DNA from: Capra hircus | Taxonomy: Eukaryota; Chordata; Mammalia; Artiodactyla; Bovidae | Direction: 5' to 3' | Assembly: GCF_001704415.2 (NCBI RefSeq) | Contig: NC_030819.1 | Location: 36,202,575-36,266,574, forward strand | Length of the DNA: 64,000 bases | In this document: one piece after another, positions 1 through 10,814 of the stretch | Position numbering within the stretch: the stretch's first letter is position 1 | Layout: each line of letters starts with the position of its first letter | Notes under the pieces: model-generated | Databases searched by the model: none | Told to the model about the DNA's origin: nothing | Seen by the model: only the letters and a program-made list of their open reading frames with translations | Made by a program: the position numbers and the translations under genes

Positions 1-329
1 AGTTTCAAAATTGATTACAGCCTTATGAATTTTTATAAATCCATTAGTATAGTGATTGGAAAAAAATTAAGACCATAATATTGTTCATAAATAAGAACTA
101 AATGACTAAAAAGACAACTGATGGTACCATTACTGCAGTTGCAAAGTTTAATACCTTATTAAAAGGTAGACAACTTTTATGGATGGGTAATGATTTTAAT
201 CCTAATTTGTAAGTCTCTTATCATAATACCAAACCACTCAAGGTAATAATAGTTGTTTCTTTTGCTGAATTCATATAAGCACATTTTTGTGGCAAACTAT
301 ACATTGCTTTGTGTCATCGCTTGTGGGTG
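1..329. other. Unassigned AT-rich sequence
   Basis: No repeat family, open frame or RNA gene is recognised here. Confidence 0.5.
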
Positions 330-806
330 TAAACAGACATCTCCCTTTTGACTGCTGATTGAAATCCCAGTTTTCTTCAGGTGTCCATCCCTTCCCTAGT
401 ATCATCTTAGTTCCCTCATCAGAGTTTAATTTAGGACATGTTTTATGACCCAATTCTGATCACTGAGATGCAGAGGGAAGTAGTTGGATGCTTCTGGGGA
501 TGGGTTTCTTTGCTGTTAAAAGAGAGACACATAAGAAGAGATGCTTTTCTTTCACTGGATACTCTTGTGTCTGGATGTGATTACTGGAATGGTTGCAGCC
601 TTTTTGCAACCATGAGTGAGATATTCTGAGAAGAGCTGGGTAGTAAGATGGGAAAATATTGGGTCCTTGATGTCCTACTAGATTTTCAATCTTGAAAGTC
701 AACAGGGTTATAATATATGAAATAAATACATTCCTGCTGTGAATCATTCCTTTTTTGTTGTTGTTATTTGTAGCTCAAAGCCTCCTAACTGGTATTGAGG
801 ACATCT
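330..806 (+). mobile_element. Old MaLR-type LTR (MLT1-like), degraded
   Basis: The stretch has the look of a mammalian MaLR LTR. It contains a CACTGAGATGCAGAGGGAAG block, then GGGTCCTTGATG, then an AATAAATACATTCC poly(A)-signal region, and ends in TAGCTCAAAGCCTCCTAACT. It is heavily diverged and codes for nothing. The subfamily is uncertain and the left edge is a guess. Confidence 0.5.
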
Positions 807-1299
807 CTATTCCTTTTATCATTGAAGGGCATTTATTTTATCAGAGAAACTTGTATTTGTTTGGTATAATCTTTCAAAAATAAATTTAAGTTTGCTATTG
901 TTTATCATTCTATGAACTATGCATTCCCTTAGTTAAGTAGATGGTAAGATGACCTGAACACATCTCTGCTAAGAAGAGAAAAAAGTAAATCAGAGGGAGT
1001 AGAGAAAAAGGCAGAAATCAAAACAGAGACTCTGACATTAAAGGATCATATAAACTTTATATGTAATCCACATGTTTAGAAAGAGTTAAATGATATTTAC
1101 TTTCTACAATTGGGAAAATTGGGCTTGTTTTGAAAAAGTCCTTTGTTCAGTCATCTTGTCAATTAGCATTTAGCACACATTAGCATTTACTCTGCATAAA
1201 CATTTACTTTGGGTACTCTGCTTATGCCTAGCTTTACCATTCAGTTTCTGCCTAGGGAAGGCTACAGTTAAGCAGATGAAGTAAGATGCACGTATTTTT
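807..1299. other. Unassigned sequence
   Basis: AT-rich, no recognisable repeat or convincing coding frame. Confidence 0.5.
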
Positions 1300-1845
1300 A
1301 TTTCTGTGTAACAATTTACCTAAAATTTAACAGCTTAAAATGTTATCTCTGTCTTTGTGGGTCAGGAACCCAGGCATGGTTTAGCTGGGTCCTAAGTTTC
1401 AGGGTCCCTCACAAGGCTGAAATCAGGCGTCAGTCAAAGCTCGTTGGCATCTGAAAGTTTGATTGGGAAGAAAGTTCCACTTCCAAGCTTACTCACATGG
1501 TTGCCAGCAGAATTCGGTTCTTTCAAAGCTTTTGGATTGAAGGCTTCAGTTCCTAGTTGGAGTTTAGCCTTAGGTTACCCACAATGCCTGCCACGTGGTC
1601 CTTTCCAATGGGAGATCCCACTCGATCAAAGTGTGCAGTCTAGAAGGCAATTGAGAGAGCCTGCCAGCAAGACTGTGGTCTCACTCTTGTATAACTAAGA
1701 AATGATACCACATCGCTTTGTTACCTCATATTCTGTTCCTAGAAGCAAGTCACTATGCCTAGCCCACGCTCAAGGAAAGGGAATTAAACAAGATCATGAA
1801 TATCGAAAAATGGGAATCATTGGAGGTCATTTTCTAAATCTGCCT
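1300..1845 (-). mobile_element. MaLR LTR (MLT1-like), antisense
   Basis: Read on the minus strand this follows the MLT1 pattern. The plus strand begins with the complement of the LTR 3' end (CTGTGTAACAATTTACC, then TGTGGGTCAGGAACCCAGGC). It ends with the complement of the 5' part (CCCACGCTCAAGGAAAGGG, then GGAATCATTGGAGGTCA). It is an old fossil; open frames inside it are accidental. Confidence 0.55.
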
Positions 1846-3485
1846 TCTATATATGATACATATATAAATATGTTTGATACAGAGCAACGAATGATGCATT
1901 TCAAGGGAATAAAGCAAAATAGGAATGCACAAGGGTGAGGAACTAATTCTGGCTGGAGGCACAGAATGAAGATGGGACGTAAAGACTTGACTGCTGGAGC
2001 CAGACTACTTATTTTACATTCCAGCTTGTATGGCACATACGTATGTCATGTGGAAAGGCAAGGCAAAATTGCTGTTCTGGGTAAATAAGGCTCACTGAAG
2101 CATTATGAATAGAGGAGTAACCCCTCACGAAAGATTCGTGTGGGAATTCATAAGGCAGAATGGAGGAATAATCTACAGGCGAAGAGGCCAAGTGAAGGAG
2201 GGGCTGCAGGAATGAGAATGAGGGATAAGGACAAATTGTCTTTGGGCTGTGAGGTGTCAAAGGATGGGCTGTGTGAGAGAGACATTGAAAGGAAGGAACA
2301 GTTCTGTTAGTGAGAACTGAAGTTTCTGTTACTTGAAAAGGACAACTGGAAGATAACACATTCTGACCCTGGAAGCCTGGGCTAATGGCTAGTCCTGTTA
2401 GTGAAATAGGGCAATCAAAACGTTGATTTCTTTGCGGCTCTGCTAGAGGGTCTATCAAATTACTACTTAGAATAACTTTATCTCCTGACCAAACTTATAT
2501 TAGTAGGAGTCTTGTTTTCAGGCAAATGTGCAAAGACAAAGATTAGTAAGCCACACTAAATATTGGCTATTCCAGAAGATTGTAAATTGTATTACTATCA
2601 TCATTGCAGAGCTGGGATTTTGTTTCTCCAATTCCCTAGACGGAATTTCTGCCTAAATAAATAGCCATCAGATGACATTATGGGGCAATTTATCATAGGG
2701 TATTATAGATAATCAATTTACAAAGCATTTGGGAAAATTTTCCTGAAGCTGTTTTATTGGCTACTATTAGTGTCACATGTCAACCATCTATTATTTTGGA
2801 TTTGCAACGGCAGCTAGTCTTTTATAAGAAATCTAATCAATTTGGTGCACAGAGGCTTATTCTTGAGGTAAAATTCACACAACGAAGATTCTTTAATTCC
2901 AATAAGACTACACTATGGTTTTAGGTTCCATTAGTGTAGCAATATATAGTTACAATTGTACATAAGCAGGGAGAGTGATTTTGATCGATAAACTATGATG
3001 GTTTAATTCAAGAGTATGTTAGAAAATGAGAAAAGTGGAGTTTTGGAAAATGGCATTTTGTCTTTATAGTTGTAGGACTATACATGGAAATAATAATCTC
3101 AGCTTTTTATGAGAGACAAAACCGTCAGCCAGACTACAAGCATTCCTCAGCCTCACAGCAGAACCTCTACAAAGGGTCAACATTAGAACAATCGCTCACA
3201 CATCTTGTTCCCAGGTTGGTAACAAAGTCTAGTCTGTGTGTTTGTTGGAACTTTGCCTCAGCCAAAGCCAGGATTCTCTGAAATATGTAACACAGGCTGT
3301 TCTTAAAATAAGCTTAACAAAATGACAATGAACGAAACTGATAGGAGATAGCTTTTGGTTATGTGAATTAATTGCCATGTAAGTAACAAAAGGAGGCCAG
3401 AGACCTAGAAATAGTCTGGAAAAGGCAATCAAGACCTTGGGTTTAGACGAAGATATGGTTGAATTCAGGTCGGGAAGATAGCCTG
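1846..3485. other. Unassigned unique-looking sequence
   Basis: No family recognised. A 149-codon minus-strand open frame at 2009-2458 is proline/serine-rich with no domain, no clear splice context and no sign of coding use, so it is not called as a gene. Confidence 0.45.
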
Positions 3486-3487
3486 TA

Positions 3488-3610
3488 GAAGGGAATCGCA
3501 ACCCACTCCAGCATTCGTGCCTAGAAAATTCCACAGACAGAGGAACCTGGCAGGCTACAGTCCATGGGTTGCAAAGAGCTGGACACTGAGTGACTCAAAA
3601 TTTTCACTTT
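3488..3610 (+). mobile_element. BovA unit (truncated Bov-tA/BovA SINE)
   Basis: Carries the BovA body (CAACCCACTCCAGCATTCGTG, CAGGCTACAGTCCATGGGTT, GCAAAGAGCTGGACACTGAG). The tRNA-like head is missing. Confidence 0.8.
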
Positions 3611-3629
3611 CCTTTCTGTGGCGTTATTT

Positions 3630-4180
3630 TTTGGGCTCCAAAATCACTGCAGATGGTGACTGCAGCCATGAAATTAGAAGACACTTGCTCCTTGGAAGGA
3701 AAGTTATGACCAACCTAGATAGTATATTCAAAAGCAGAGACATTACTTTGCCAACAATGGTCCATCTAGTAAAGGCTATGGTTTTTTCCAGTGGTCATGT
3801 ATGGATGTGAGAGTTGGACTGTGAAGAAAGCTGAGCGCCAAAGAATTGATGCTTTTGAACTGTGGTGTTGGAGAAGACTCTTGAGAGTCCCTTGGACTGC
3901 AAGGAGATCCAACCAATCCATTCTAAAGGAGATCAGTCCTGAGTGTTCTTTGGAAGGACTAATGCTGAAGCTGAAACTCCAATACTTTGACCACCTCATG
4001 TGAAGAGTTGACTCATTGGAAAAGACTCTGATGCTGGGAGGGATTGGGGCCAAGAGGAGAAGGGGATGACCGAGGATGAGATGGCTGGATGGCATCACTG
4101 ACTCGATGGACATGAATCTGAGTGAACTCTGGGAGTTGGTGATGGACAGGGAGGCCTGGCGTGCTGCAATTTATGGAGTC
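3630..4180 (+). mobile_element. BovB LINE 3' end, copy 1 of a head-to-tail pair
   Basis: The 3' part of BovB ORF2 plus tail, sense strand. Translated pieces show the conserved C-terminal stretch (MTNLDSIFKSRDIT, YGCESWTVKKAE, LLRVPWTARRSNQS). The open frame changes at about 3781-3787, where an extra T lies in the run before CCAGTGGTCATG, so the ORF is broken. The subtype word is CCTGAGTGTTCTTTGGAAGG followed by ACTAATGCTGAAG. It stops abruptly at GGAGTCGC, where the next copy begins. Confidence 0.9.
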
Positions 4181-4718
4181 GCTTACTCCTTGGAAGAAAA
4201 GTTATGACCAACCTAGATAGCATATTCAAAAGCAGAGACATTACTTTCCCGACTAAGGTCCTTCTAGTCAAGGCTATGGTTTTTCCAGTAGTCATGTATG
4301 AATGTGAGAGTTGGACTGTGAAGAAGGCTGAACCCCGAAGAATTGATGCTTTTGAACTGTGGTGTTGGAGAAGACTCTTGAGAGTCCCTTGGACCGCAGG
4401 AGATCCAACCAGTCCATTCTGAAGATCAACCCTGGGATTTCTTGGGAAGGAATGATGCTAAAGCTGAAACTCTAGTACTTTGGCCACCTCATGTGAAGAG
4501 TTGACTCATTGGAAAAGACTTTGATGCTGGGAGGGATTGAGGGCAGGAGGAGAAGGGGAACACAGAGGATGAGATGGATGGATGGCATCACGGACTCGAT
4601 GGACGTAAGTCTGATTGAACTCCGGTAGATGGTGATGAACAGGGAGGCCTGGCTTGCTGCGATTCATGGGGTCGCAAAGAGTTGGACACGACTGAGCGAC
4701 TGAACTGAACTGAACCCG
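4181..4718 (+). mobile_element. BovB LINE 3' end, copy 2 of a head-to-tail pair
   Basis: Starts at a position equal to about 3687 of copy 1 and runs to a normal BovB tail of repeated CTGAA units (CTGAACTGAACTGAAC). Its subtype word is CCTGGGATTTCTTGGGAAGG, different from copy 1. A missing base near ACCGCAGGAGATCC and a deletion near TTCTGAAGATCAACC break the ORF. Confidence 0.9.
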
Positions 4719-5047
4719 TTGGTGTGGTGCAGAGGAGATCCGAAACAGCAGAGGGCGCTGTGGATACTTGAAGAGGGAGAGGCCTGTGGGGAAGGGAAGA
4801 AGGAAGTGCCCCTGGATACCCATGGAGGGGCTGGACGGCTGAGAGGACTCTAGTGTTGAGGTCTTCTTGCATAAAGCAATGCTCTTGATTCACTTTTGTT
4901 CACGGTTCTCATTTGACCACCCTGGATCCACTCAGTTTTCGTGAAATTGTCTCTGAAGATGGAAGGATTAGTATTCACCGTTTTCTAAAACTTGTTTCTT
5001 AAGGAGGTAACGCAAAATCTTGACATCTGAGAGATTTATATGTTCAT
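4719..5047. other. Unassigned, somewhat GC-rich sequence
   Basis: Purine-rich tract with no recognised repeat. Open frames here partly read through the BovB tail. Confidence 0.4.
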
Positions 5048-5059
5048 GAAGTTTCGCTG

Positions 5060-5185
5060 CTGCTGCTAAGCAGCTTCAGTCGTGTCCGACTCTGTGCGAC
5101 CCCACAGACGGTAACCCACCAGGCTCCTCCGTCCATGGGATTTTCCAGGCAAGAGTACTGGAGTAGGGTGCCATTGCCTTCTCCG
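5060..5185 (-). mobile_element. BovA2 SINE, one-unit copy with TSD
   Basis: Minus-strand BovA2: starts with the (CTG)n complement of the AGC tail and continues through GTGTCCGACTCTGTGCGACC to GCCATTGCCTTCTCC. It is flanked by a perfect 12-bp TSD, GAAGTTTCGCTG, at 5048-5059 and 5186-5197. Confidence 0.92.
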
Positions 5186-5205
5186 GAAGTTTCGCTGTAA
5201 GAGGC

Positions 5206-5394
5206 AAATGTGTCCCTCTCCTTGCAACCACATGAACTGTAGCCCGCCAGGCTCCTCTGTCCATGAAATTCTCCAGGCAAGAATACTGGAGAGTCTGTTC
5301 CCTTCTCCAGGGGATCTTCCCCACCCAGTGATTGAACCCAGATCTAGATTGCAGGCAGATTCTTTACTATCTGAGCAACCAGGAAAGCCCAAGA
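5206..5394 (-). mobile_element. Bov-tA SINE
   Basis: Antisense Bov-tA. The BovA body (AACTGTAGCCCGCCAGGCTC) is followed by the tRNA-derived head, whose complement reads TTGAACCCAGATC and CTTTACTATCTGAGCAACCA. The distal part of the body is missing. Confidence 0.88.
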
Positions 5395-5644
5395 AGCAAA
5401 TATTATCTTACAAAAGGAGAAATCTCATTATTTTGTCTTTCTTCTGAGATTCTCAATGTTCTGCAGGATTTAAACTGGTGAAAAAGATGTGAAAAGAAAT
5501 GCGTCCAATGCCTTTGCTGGTTAGTCTTCGGTGAGGAGGCTCAGAAGTCTGGCAGCTGTGAGCTTGACACAGTATCTTTGCCCACTTTCAGTCCAGTCTT
5601 GCCCTATCTTCCCCTCCATGACTTTTAAAAATACAACTTCCCCA

Positions 5645-5826
5645 AATTGTTGTTCAGTTGCTAAGTTACCTCTAACTCTTTGAGATTCTATGGACTCCCA
5701 CATGACAGGCCTTCCTGTCTCTCACCATCTCCTGAAATTTGCCCAAGTTCATGTCCTTTGAATTGGTGATGCCATCCAACTATCTCATCCTCTTCCGCCT
5801 TCTTCTCCTTTTCCCCCCAATTAAGG
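5645..5826 (-). mobile_element. BovB 3' tail fragment, diverged
   Basis: Antisense BovB 3' end (GTTGTTCAGTTGCTAAGTT, GGCCTTCCTGTCTCTCACCA, GGTGATGCCATCCAACTATC). Much more diverged than the other BovB copies. Confidence 0.75.
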
Positions 5827-5959
5827 GCATGTTATGATTTAATTGTAAATTGTGATGAGATCCTTAATTACTAAAATATATTTAAACATTTTCAAACTAG
5901 AGAGAAAGAGAAGAGTTAATTTCTCAGAAGTTTACTTTGATTTTTTAATGATAATTTTT

Positions 5960-6980
5960 GGTTTGTAGTAGTGCTATAGAAAGTGTAGTTTCACTGTAGA
6001 ATATTTGGAAAATGCATAGCACGGACAAGATGAAAATTAAGTTTAGTCATCATCATCCTTGCTCCATCAGAGGTAGAGTGTTAGCATGTTTATGTGTTTT
6101 CCTCTAGTCTCTTCTCTCTGTTACATCAAGTTTGTGAATAGTTAGAAAAGTCAGCTTCATGTCTTCTAAATATTTTTGTGCCCTACTTGATTTTACTTCA
6201 TATGAGCACTTTCCAACATCATTACAAAGCTTTGTAAAAATCTGTTGCATAGAGGAGATACAACTTATCTAAGTATTTCCCTTTCTTTTGGGCACTAGTT
6301 AATTTTAATATTTCACATTTATAAATATAGCTTCCTATTTTCATGATTGCCAATATTCCTGATTATAAACTAGAGACCATATTATTTCCTGATAGATCCC
6401 TGAAAGTAGAATACTGTGTGAAAGAGTGGAATCATGTTTAAGGATCTGGATATATGATGTTCTGTGCTAAGTTGCTTCAGTTGTGTCCAACTGTTTGCCA
6501 TCCTATGGACTGTAGCCCACCAAGCTCCTCTGTCCATGGGATTGGATCCTCCAGGCAAGAATACTGGGATGGGTGGTCATACCTTCCTCCAGGGAATCTT
6601 CCCAGCCAAGGGATCGGACCCGTGTCTCCTGCATTGGCAGACAGGTCCCACTAGTGCCACCTGGGAAGCCCAAGGGTCTAGATACCTATTGCCAAGTTGC
6701 TATGCAGATAGATTGTACCTACTTCCTCTTCATTTGTAGTGCATGAGAATTTTCACCTCACTGTACTTATTTCAGGATTTATCATTAAAATGTTAGAAGA
6801 AAATCATACTTATTTTGGTTTAATTTCTATTTCTTTAATGAGAAGCAAAATGGAACTTTCTTTTTCCATAAAAATGTACCATTTATATTTCTTCTCTAGC
6901 TTAAATGTCTTACATGCTTCCAAAGGCTCCATTTTATCCTCCTTCTGTTCAGAGTGGTTGGGAAAGTAAAATCCATTGTG
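5960..6980 (-). mobile_element. Old L1 (L1M-type) 3' UTR and ORF2 end, split by Bov-tA
   Basis: Antisense old L1. The left part resembles the 3' UTR (TAGAGTGTTAGCATGTTTATGTG and the cytoplasmic-count style TTCCTCTAGTCT). The part around 6380-6440 and 6672-6900 resembles the ORF2 C-terminal region (ATTGCCAAGTTGC, TGTACCTACTTCCTC, TTCTATTTCTTTAATGAG). A Bov-tA at 6453-6671 interrupts it, and the L1 resumes in register afterwards. Confidence 0.55.
6453..6671 (-). mobile_element. Bov-tA SINE inside old L1
   Basis: Antisense Bov-tA with body (GGACTGTAGCCCACCAAGCTC) and tRNA-derived head complement (GATCGGACCCGTGTCTCCTG). Flanked by an imperfect 13-bp TSD: AAGGATCTGGATA at 6440-6452 and AAGGGTCTAGATA at 6672-6684. 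The two mismatches suggest an older insertion. Confidence 0.88.
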
Positions 6981-7680
6981 CCCCTTGTTCCTAAATGTGA
7001 ATTGGGTTGTGTCAGTTAGATACACAAGAATGAGTTTTGAAAGGTGAAAATGGGAGTCAATGCCACTCTTCTGTGGCGGCTGGTGGAAAGTGGCCTCCAG
7101 CATGTGGGTGTTGGGAATGCCTGGATTCCACATTCCGTAGTCAGAACAGCCTGGCAGGCTATGGCCAATGCGGTTGCAAAGAGCTGCACACGACTGAGTA
7201 CGCACACATGCACATTTCACAATCTAGTCATGAGTTTCACGGATGCAGGGTGCTTATGATGTTAGCAGCTAAGGTCTCAGCAGAGCAGAATTTGGGTCCC
7301 GGCTGCACTAGTATTTATGATCTTCAAGGAGAAAGCCTTATTGTGGCTCTCTGATTTCCTTTTCTTCAGCCATTCCAAAGATTTTGAAGATATATAATAT
7401 TCTCTCTTAAACTCCCTTCTTTTAGAAATATACAAAGTGGGTACTGCTTACTTCATGGAAACATGGCTGATACATCATTTGTTCCTCAGGTCTTCAGGAT
7501 TCTTTCCTTGTGGCATGATTGTATGGGTCTATGTACACATTTTACTGAGGACTTTTAGTGACTTTTTTTTGCATAGCAGCGCAAAAAATGAAAGTATTTA
7601 ATAGCCCTCTTCATAAAGAGTGTTTAGTTACTCTACCCTAGTCTTAGTATTAATATATCTATTAGCGTCCTTTATTTTCC
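6981..7680. other. Mostly unassigned, with a BovA remnant
   Basis: A degraded plus-strand BovA remnant lies at about 7145-7213 (AGCCTGGCAGGCTATGGCC, GCAAAGAGCTGCACACGACTG). The rest is unassigned. Confidence 0.5.
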
Positions 7681-7684
7681 CCTT

Positions 7685-8395
7685 CCATGGGGTCACAAAG
7701 AGTTAGATATGACTGAGGGCAAATACAAGGATCACAGACTTGTAGTGTGGAAGGAGCTTGCTTAACTCAGTGAAGCTATGAGCCATGCTGTGCAGGCCCA
7801 CCCAAGACAGTTGGGTCATAGTGAAGAGTTCTGAGAAAACATGGTCCACTGGAGAAGGAAATGGCAACCCACCCCAGTATTCTTGCCTCATGGGTGGCAT
7901 GAAAATGCAAAAAGATATGACTCCAGAAGATGAGCACCCTCAGGTCGAAAGGTGTCCAATATGCTATTGAGGGCAATTACAGATGTAAGAGTTGGTCCAT
8001 AAAGAAGGCTGAGGACCATAGAATCGATGCTTTTGAATTGTGGTGTTAAAGAAGACTCTTGAAAGTCCCTTGGTCAGCAAAGAGATCAAAAACAGTCAAT
8101 CAGGGCATCAACCCTGAATATTCATTGGAAGGACTGATGCTGAAGCTGAAGCTCCAATACTTTGGCCACCTGATGTGAAGATTCAACTCATTGGAAAAGA
8201 CCCTGATTCTGGGACAGATTGAAGGCAAAAGGAGAAGAGGGTGGTAGAAGATGAGATGATTAGATAACATCACTGGTTCAATGGACATGATTTTGAGCAA
8301 ACTCTGTTAGATAGTGGAGGACAGAGCAGCCTGGCGTGCTGCAGTCTATGAGGTCACAAAGAGCTGGACATGACTTAGCAACTGTACAACAGCAA
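7685..8395 (+). mobile_element. BovB LINE, older rearranged copy
   Basis: Two BovB segments. 7740-7975 matches an internal ORF2 segment (ACCCACCCCAGTATTCTTGC within BovB context, AGGTCGAAAGGTGTCCAATA, TGCTATTGAGGG). 7976-8395 is the 3' end (AGAGTTGGTCCATAAAGAAGG, CTGATGCTGAAGCTGAAGCT, GACATGACTTAGCAACTG). Sequence between the two segments is deleted. Many stops make it a dead fossil. A short BovA/BovB tail-like piece precedes it at 7685-7722. Confidence 0.8.
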
Positions 8396-8817
8396 CAACA
8401 ATCCTTTATTTACTTCATGATTTTTTTAAAAAAATTTCTATTTTCTAGATCCTATCTCTTCTCTTTAAGCTCTGTCTTAATTGCCCTTATAATTTAAAAA
8501 TTATGAAACTTATTTTGGCTCTTGACATGTTTTAGAGAACAAAAATCATAGTCATTTTAGAATCTAAACTTTTTACCTTTATCATTAGTATGTTTTCATA
8601 TCTGTTAGGAAAGCTCCTCCTTGTTTTTCTTTAACAGTCTTTTTTGGGTATTCGTATCATTTATTTTCTTCAGATGAGCCTGAGAAATATGTTGTCAAAT
8701 ACTTAAAAATAAGCCATAAGCTAGTTTTGGAATTATTGACTTTTGTATATTGCTGAATCTTTCTATCCATTAATATGGCTTACTCGTCATTATTCAAATC
8801 TTTATTTCATCAGAAAA
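8396..8817. other. Unassigned AT-rich sequence
   Basis: No repeat, coding frame or RNA recognised. Confidence 0.5.
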
Positions 8818-9022
8818 GAAAGTCAGAAAGTGAAAGTCACTCAGTTGTGTCCAACTGTTTGTGACCCCCATGGACTATATAGTCCATGGAATTCTCCAGG
8901 CCAGAATACTGGAGTGGGTAGCCTTTCCATTCTCCATGGGATCTTCCTGACCCAGGAATCAAACCAGGGTCTCCTGCACTGCAGGGAGATTCTTTACCAA
9001 CTGAGCTATCAGGGAAGCCCAA
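8818..9022 (-). mobile_element. Bov-tA SINE (left of mosaic)
   Basis: Antisense Bov-tA of the subtype with GGACTATATAGTCCATGGAATT. Head complement: ATCAAACCAGGGTCTCCTG and ACTGAGCTATCAGGGAAGCCC. Confidence 0.9.
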
Positions 9023-9078
9023 AGCATCAGTTCTTCACACTGAGCCTTCTTTATGGTCCAGCACTCACATCCATACAT
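9023..9078 (-). mobile_element. 56-bp BovB fragment between two Bov-tA copies
   Basis: AAAGCATCAGTTCTTCACAC and CACATCCATACATGA match antisense BovB ORF2 (the IDAFE... to YGCE... region). Nothing of BovB is seen outside the two flanking SINEs. Confidence 0.8.
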
Positions 9079-9275
9079 GAAAGTGAAAGTCACTCAGTTG
9101 TGACTGACTCTTTGAGATCCCATGGACTATACAATCCATGGAATTCTCTGGGCCAGAATACTGGAGTGGGTAGCCTTTCTCTTCTCCAGGGGATCTTCCC
9201 AACTCAGGGATCAAACACAGGTCTCCCGCATTGCAGGTGGATTCTTTACCAGCTGAGTCACAAGGGAAGTCCCTT
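9079..9275 (-). mobile_element. Bov-tA SINE (right of mosaic)
   Basis: Second antisense Bov-tA, same subtype as the left copy (GGACTATACAATCCATGGAATT), ending in the head complement CAGCTGAGTCACAAGGGAAG. A 191-codon open frame (8743-9318) runs through both SINEs by chance. Confidence 0.9.
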
Positions 9276-9574
9276 TTTCTCATGCCTCCCCATAAATTAT
9301 CAGTTCCAATTTTCTTAAGATATTGAAATTTCTTGTTAATATTATTCACAGGTTTCCCTGCTGTATTTTTAATCAATTTATTTCTGTCACCTATTGGCTA
9401 TAGTGTATTTTATCCTCATCTGTCAACATTTTTTTGTTGTTGTTCATTTTGTTTGGTAGGATTTCTTGTCTTTGTCTTTAACCACCTTTATCTGTCTCAT
9501 ACTGGAAAGGCAATTCTCCACTTCAAAATATAGGTATTTTAATAATTTTCCTAGAGAGAAAAGAGAGATGATTC
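9276..9574. other. Unassigned sequence
   Basis: T-rich, nothing recognised. Confidence 0.45.
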
Positions 9575-10140
9575 CAAGTTCATTCAAATAAAATCAGTGC
9601 ATATTTACTAAGGTCTACAGGCACATGGCTCTTTCTCTAGCAAATGCTAATAGATATATAATGAGAAATTTCTCATCTGTTTGAGGAAGTAGGAAACAAG
9701 TGCATGAACTTTTGAATAGTAGTGAGATTTAAAAATAGCTGAATAAGGCATTCCTGAAAAGGCAAAACTATGGAAACAATAAAAATATCAGTGGTTGCCA
9801 AGGGTTCAGATGGAGAGTAGGGAGGGGTGAACAGGTGAAGCTCAGGGGAATTTTTAGGGCAGTAAAACTCTTCTGTATGAGAATATAATGGGGAATACAT
9901 GACATTGTGCAGCTGTCAAAATTCAGAGAACTGGACAACACAAAGAGTGAAATCTAATGTGAACTAATAGATTAGTTTGGCTCAGTATTGGTTCCACAGT
10001 TGTGACGAGTGTACCACACAAATACAAGATGATAATGGAAATTGAAGGCAGAGGAGACAGGGAATATATGGGAGCTCCCTACTTTTCTGCTCTGTTTTTC
10101 TATAAACTTAAAACTAGCCTAAAAAAATGAAATCTATTAA
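9575..10140 (+). mobile_element. Old L1 3' UTR (L1M-type)
   Basis: The sense-strand pattern of L1M 3' ends is visible: AGTGGTTGCCAAGGGTTCAG, GGGGAATTTTTAGGGCAG, then a final TAAAACTAGCCTAAAAAAATG. Non-coding fossil. Confidence 0.6.
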
Positions 10141-10289
10141 TTAAAATCAGTAAAGAACTTCAAAGGAAAGATTTCACAGGATAAGTATTGCCAAATGCAT
10201 AGTTCAGACAAAACTAGTAATGGTAACTCAGAGGATAAGGTCTTATTTTAAGTAAATGTGATCAGAAAGGATTGTACCAAACAATACAC

Positions 10290-10630
10290 TGAGAGTCAGA
10301 TTTTGCAAGGTTGACTTAGATGGATGGAGATTTGCTGATTAGGCAGTACTGGGAGGTTGGTTGGCTTCAGTAAAGGATGGAGGTAGAAAGGTGTCAGATG
10401 TAAGAGAAACTGCTAACACTTTGCTTCAAACACATCTTTCCTCATTTTTGGAACCTAGCCTCTAAGTAGAGTTTAGGATAATGTCTTTGAAAACCTTGAC
10501 TATCAAGCTGAAGTGTTTGGACTTGAATCTCTAAACCACAGGAAGCCACATCAGGGAAGTAACATGATTAAGGTGAAATCTGAGTATAATATTTTAAATG
10601 TAGAATACTAGAAGTTAATTGCACAAGCCC
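10290..10630 (-). mobile_element. L2 LINE fragment, antisense
   Basis: The words AGGAAGCCACATCAGGGAAG and TAACATGATTAAG match antisense L2 (GGAAGCCATTGGAGGGTTTTgagcag...TGACATGATC pattern). Diverged. Confidence 0.4.
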
Positions 10631-10814
10631 TAGGAGGGGACCAAAGGGGAAAATATCCTTCTCCCATCCTGCTGTGATAGGATGAGGTGAGAGTTGTGGA
10701 GCTGGAGACAATGCCTGGGGCAGACACTGTTGATGCTTTGCTTGGGGTCTCTTTTCCTTCTGAGTGCAGCAACCTCAGCTCCTATGAGCTTTTGCTTCTT
10801 TGTCTTTCGAAATT

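Noticed and set aside
2009..2458. 149-codon open frame, minus strand
   Set aside because: Low-information proline/serine-rich peptide in non-repetitive DNA with no recognisable family.
8743..9318. 191-codon open frame, plus strand
   Set aside because: It runs through two antisense Bov-tA copies and a BovB scrap. The peptide is the translation of SINE sequence, not a protein.
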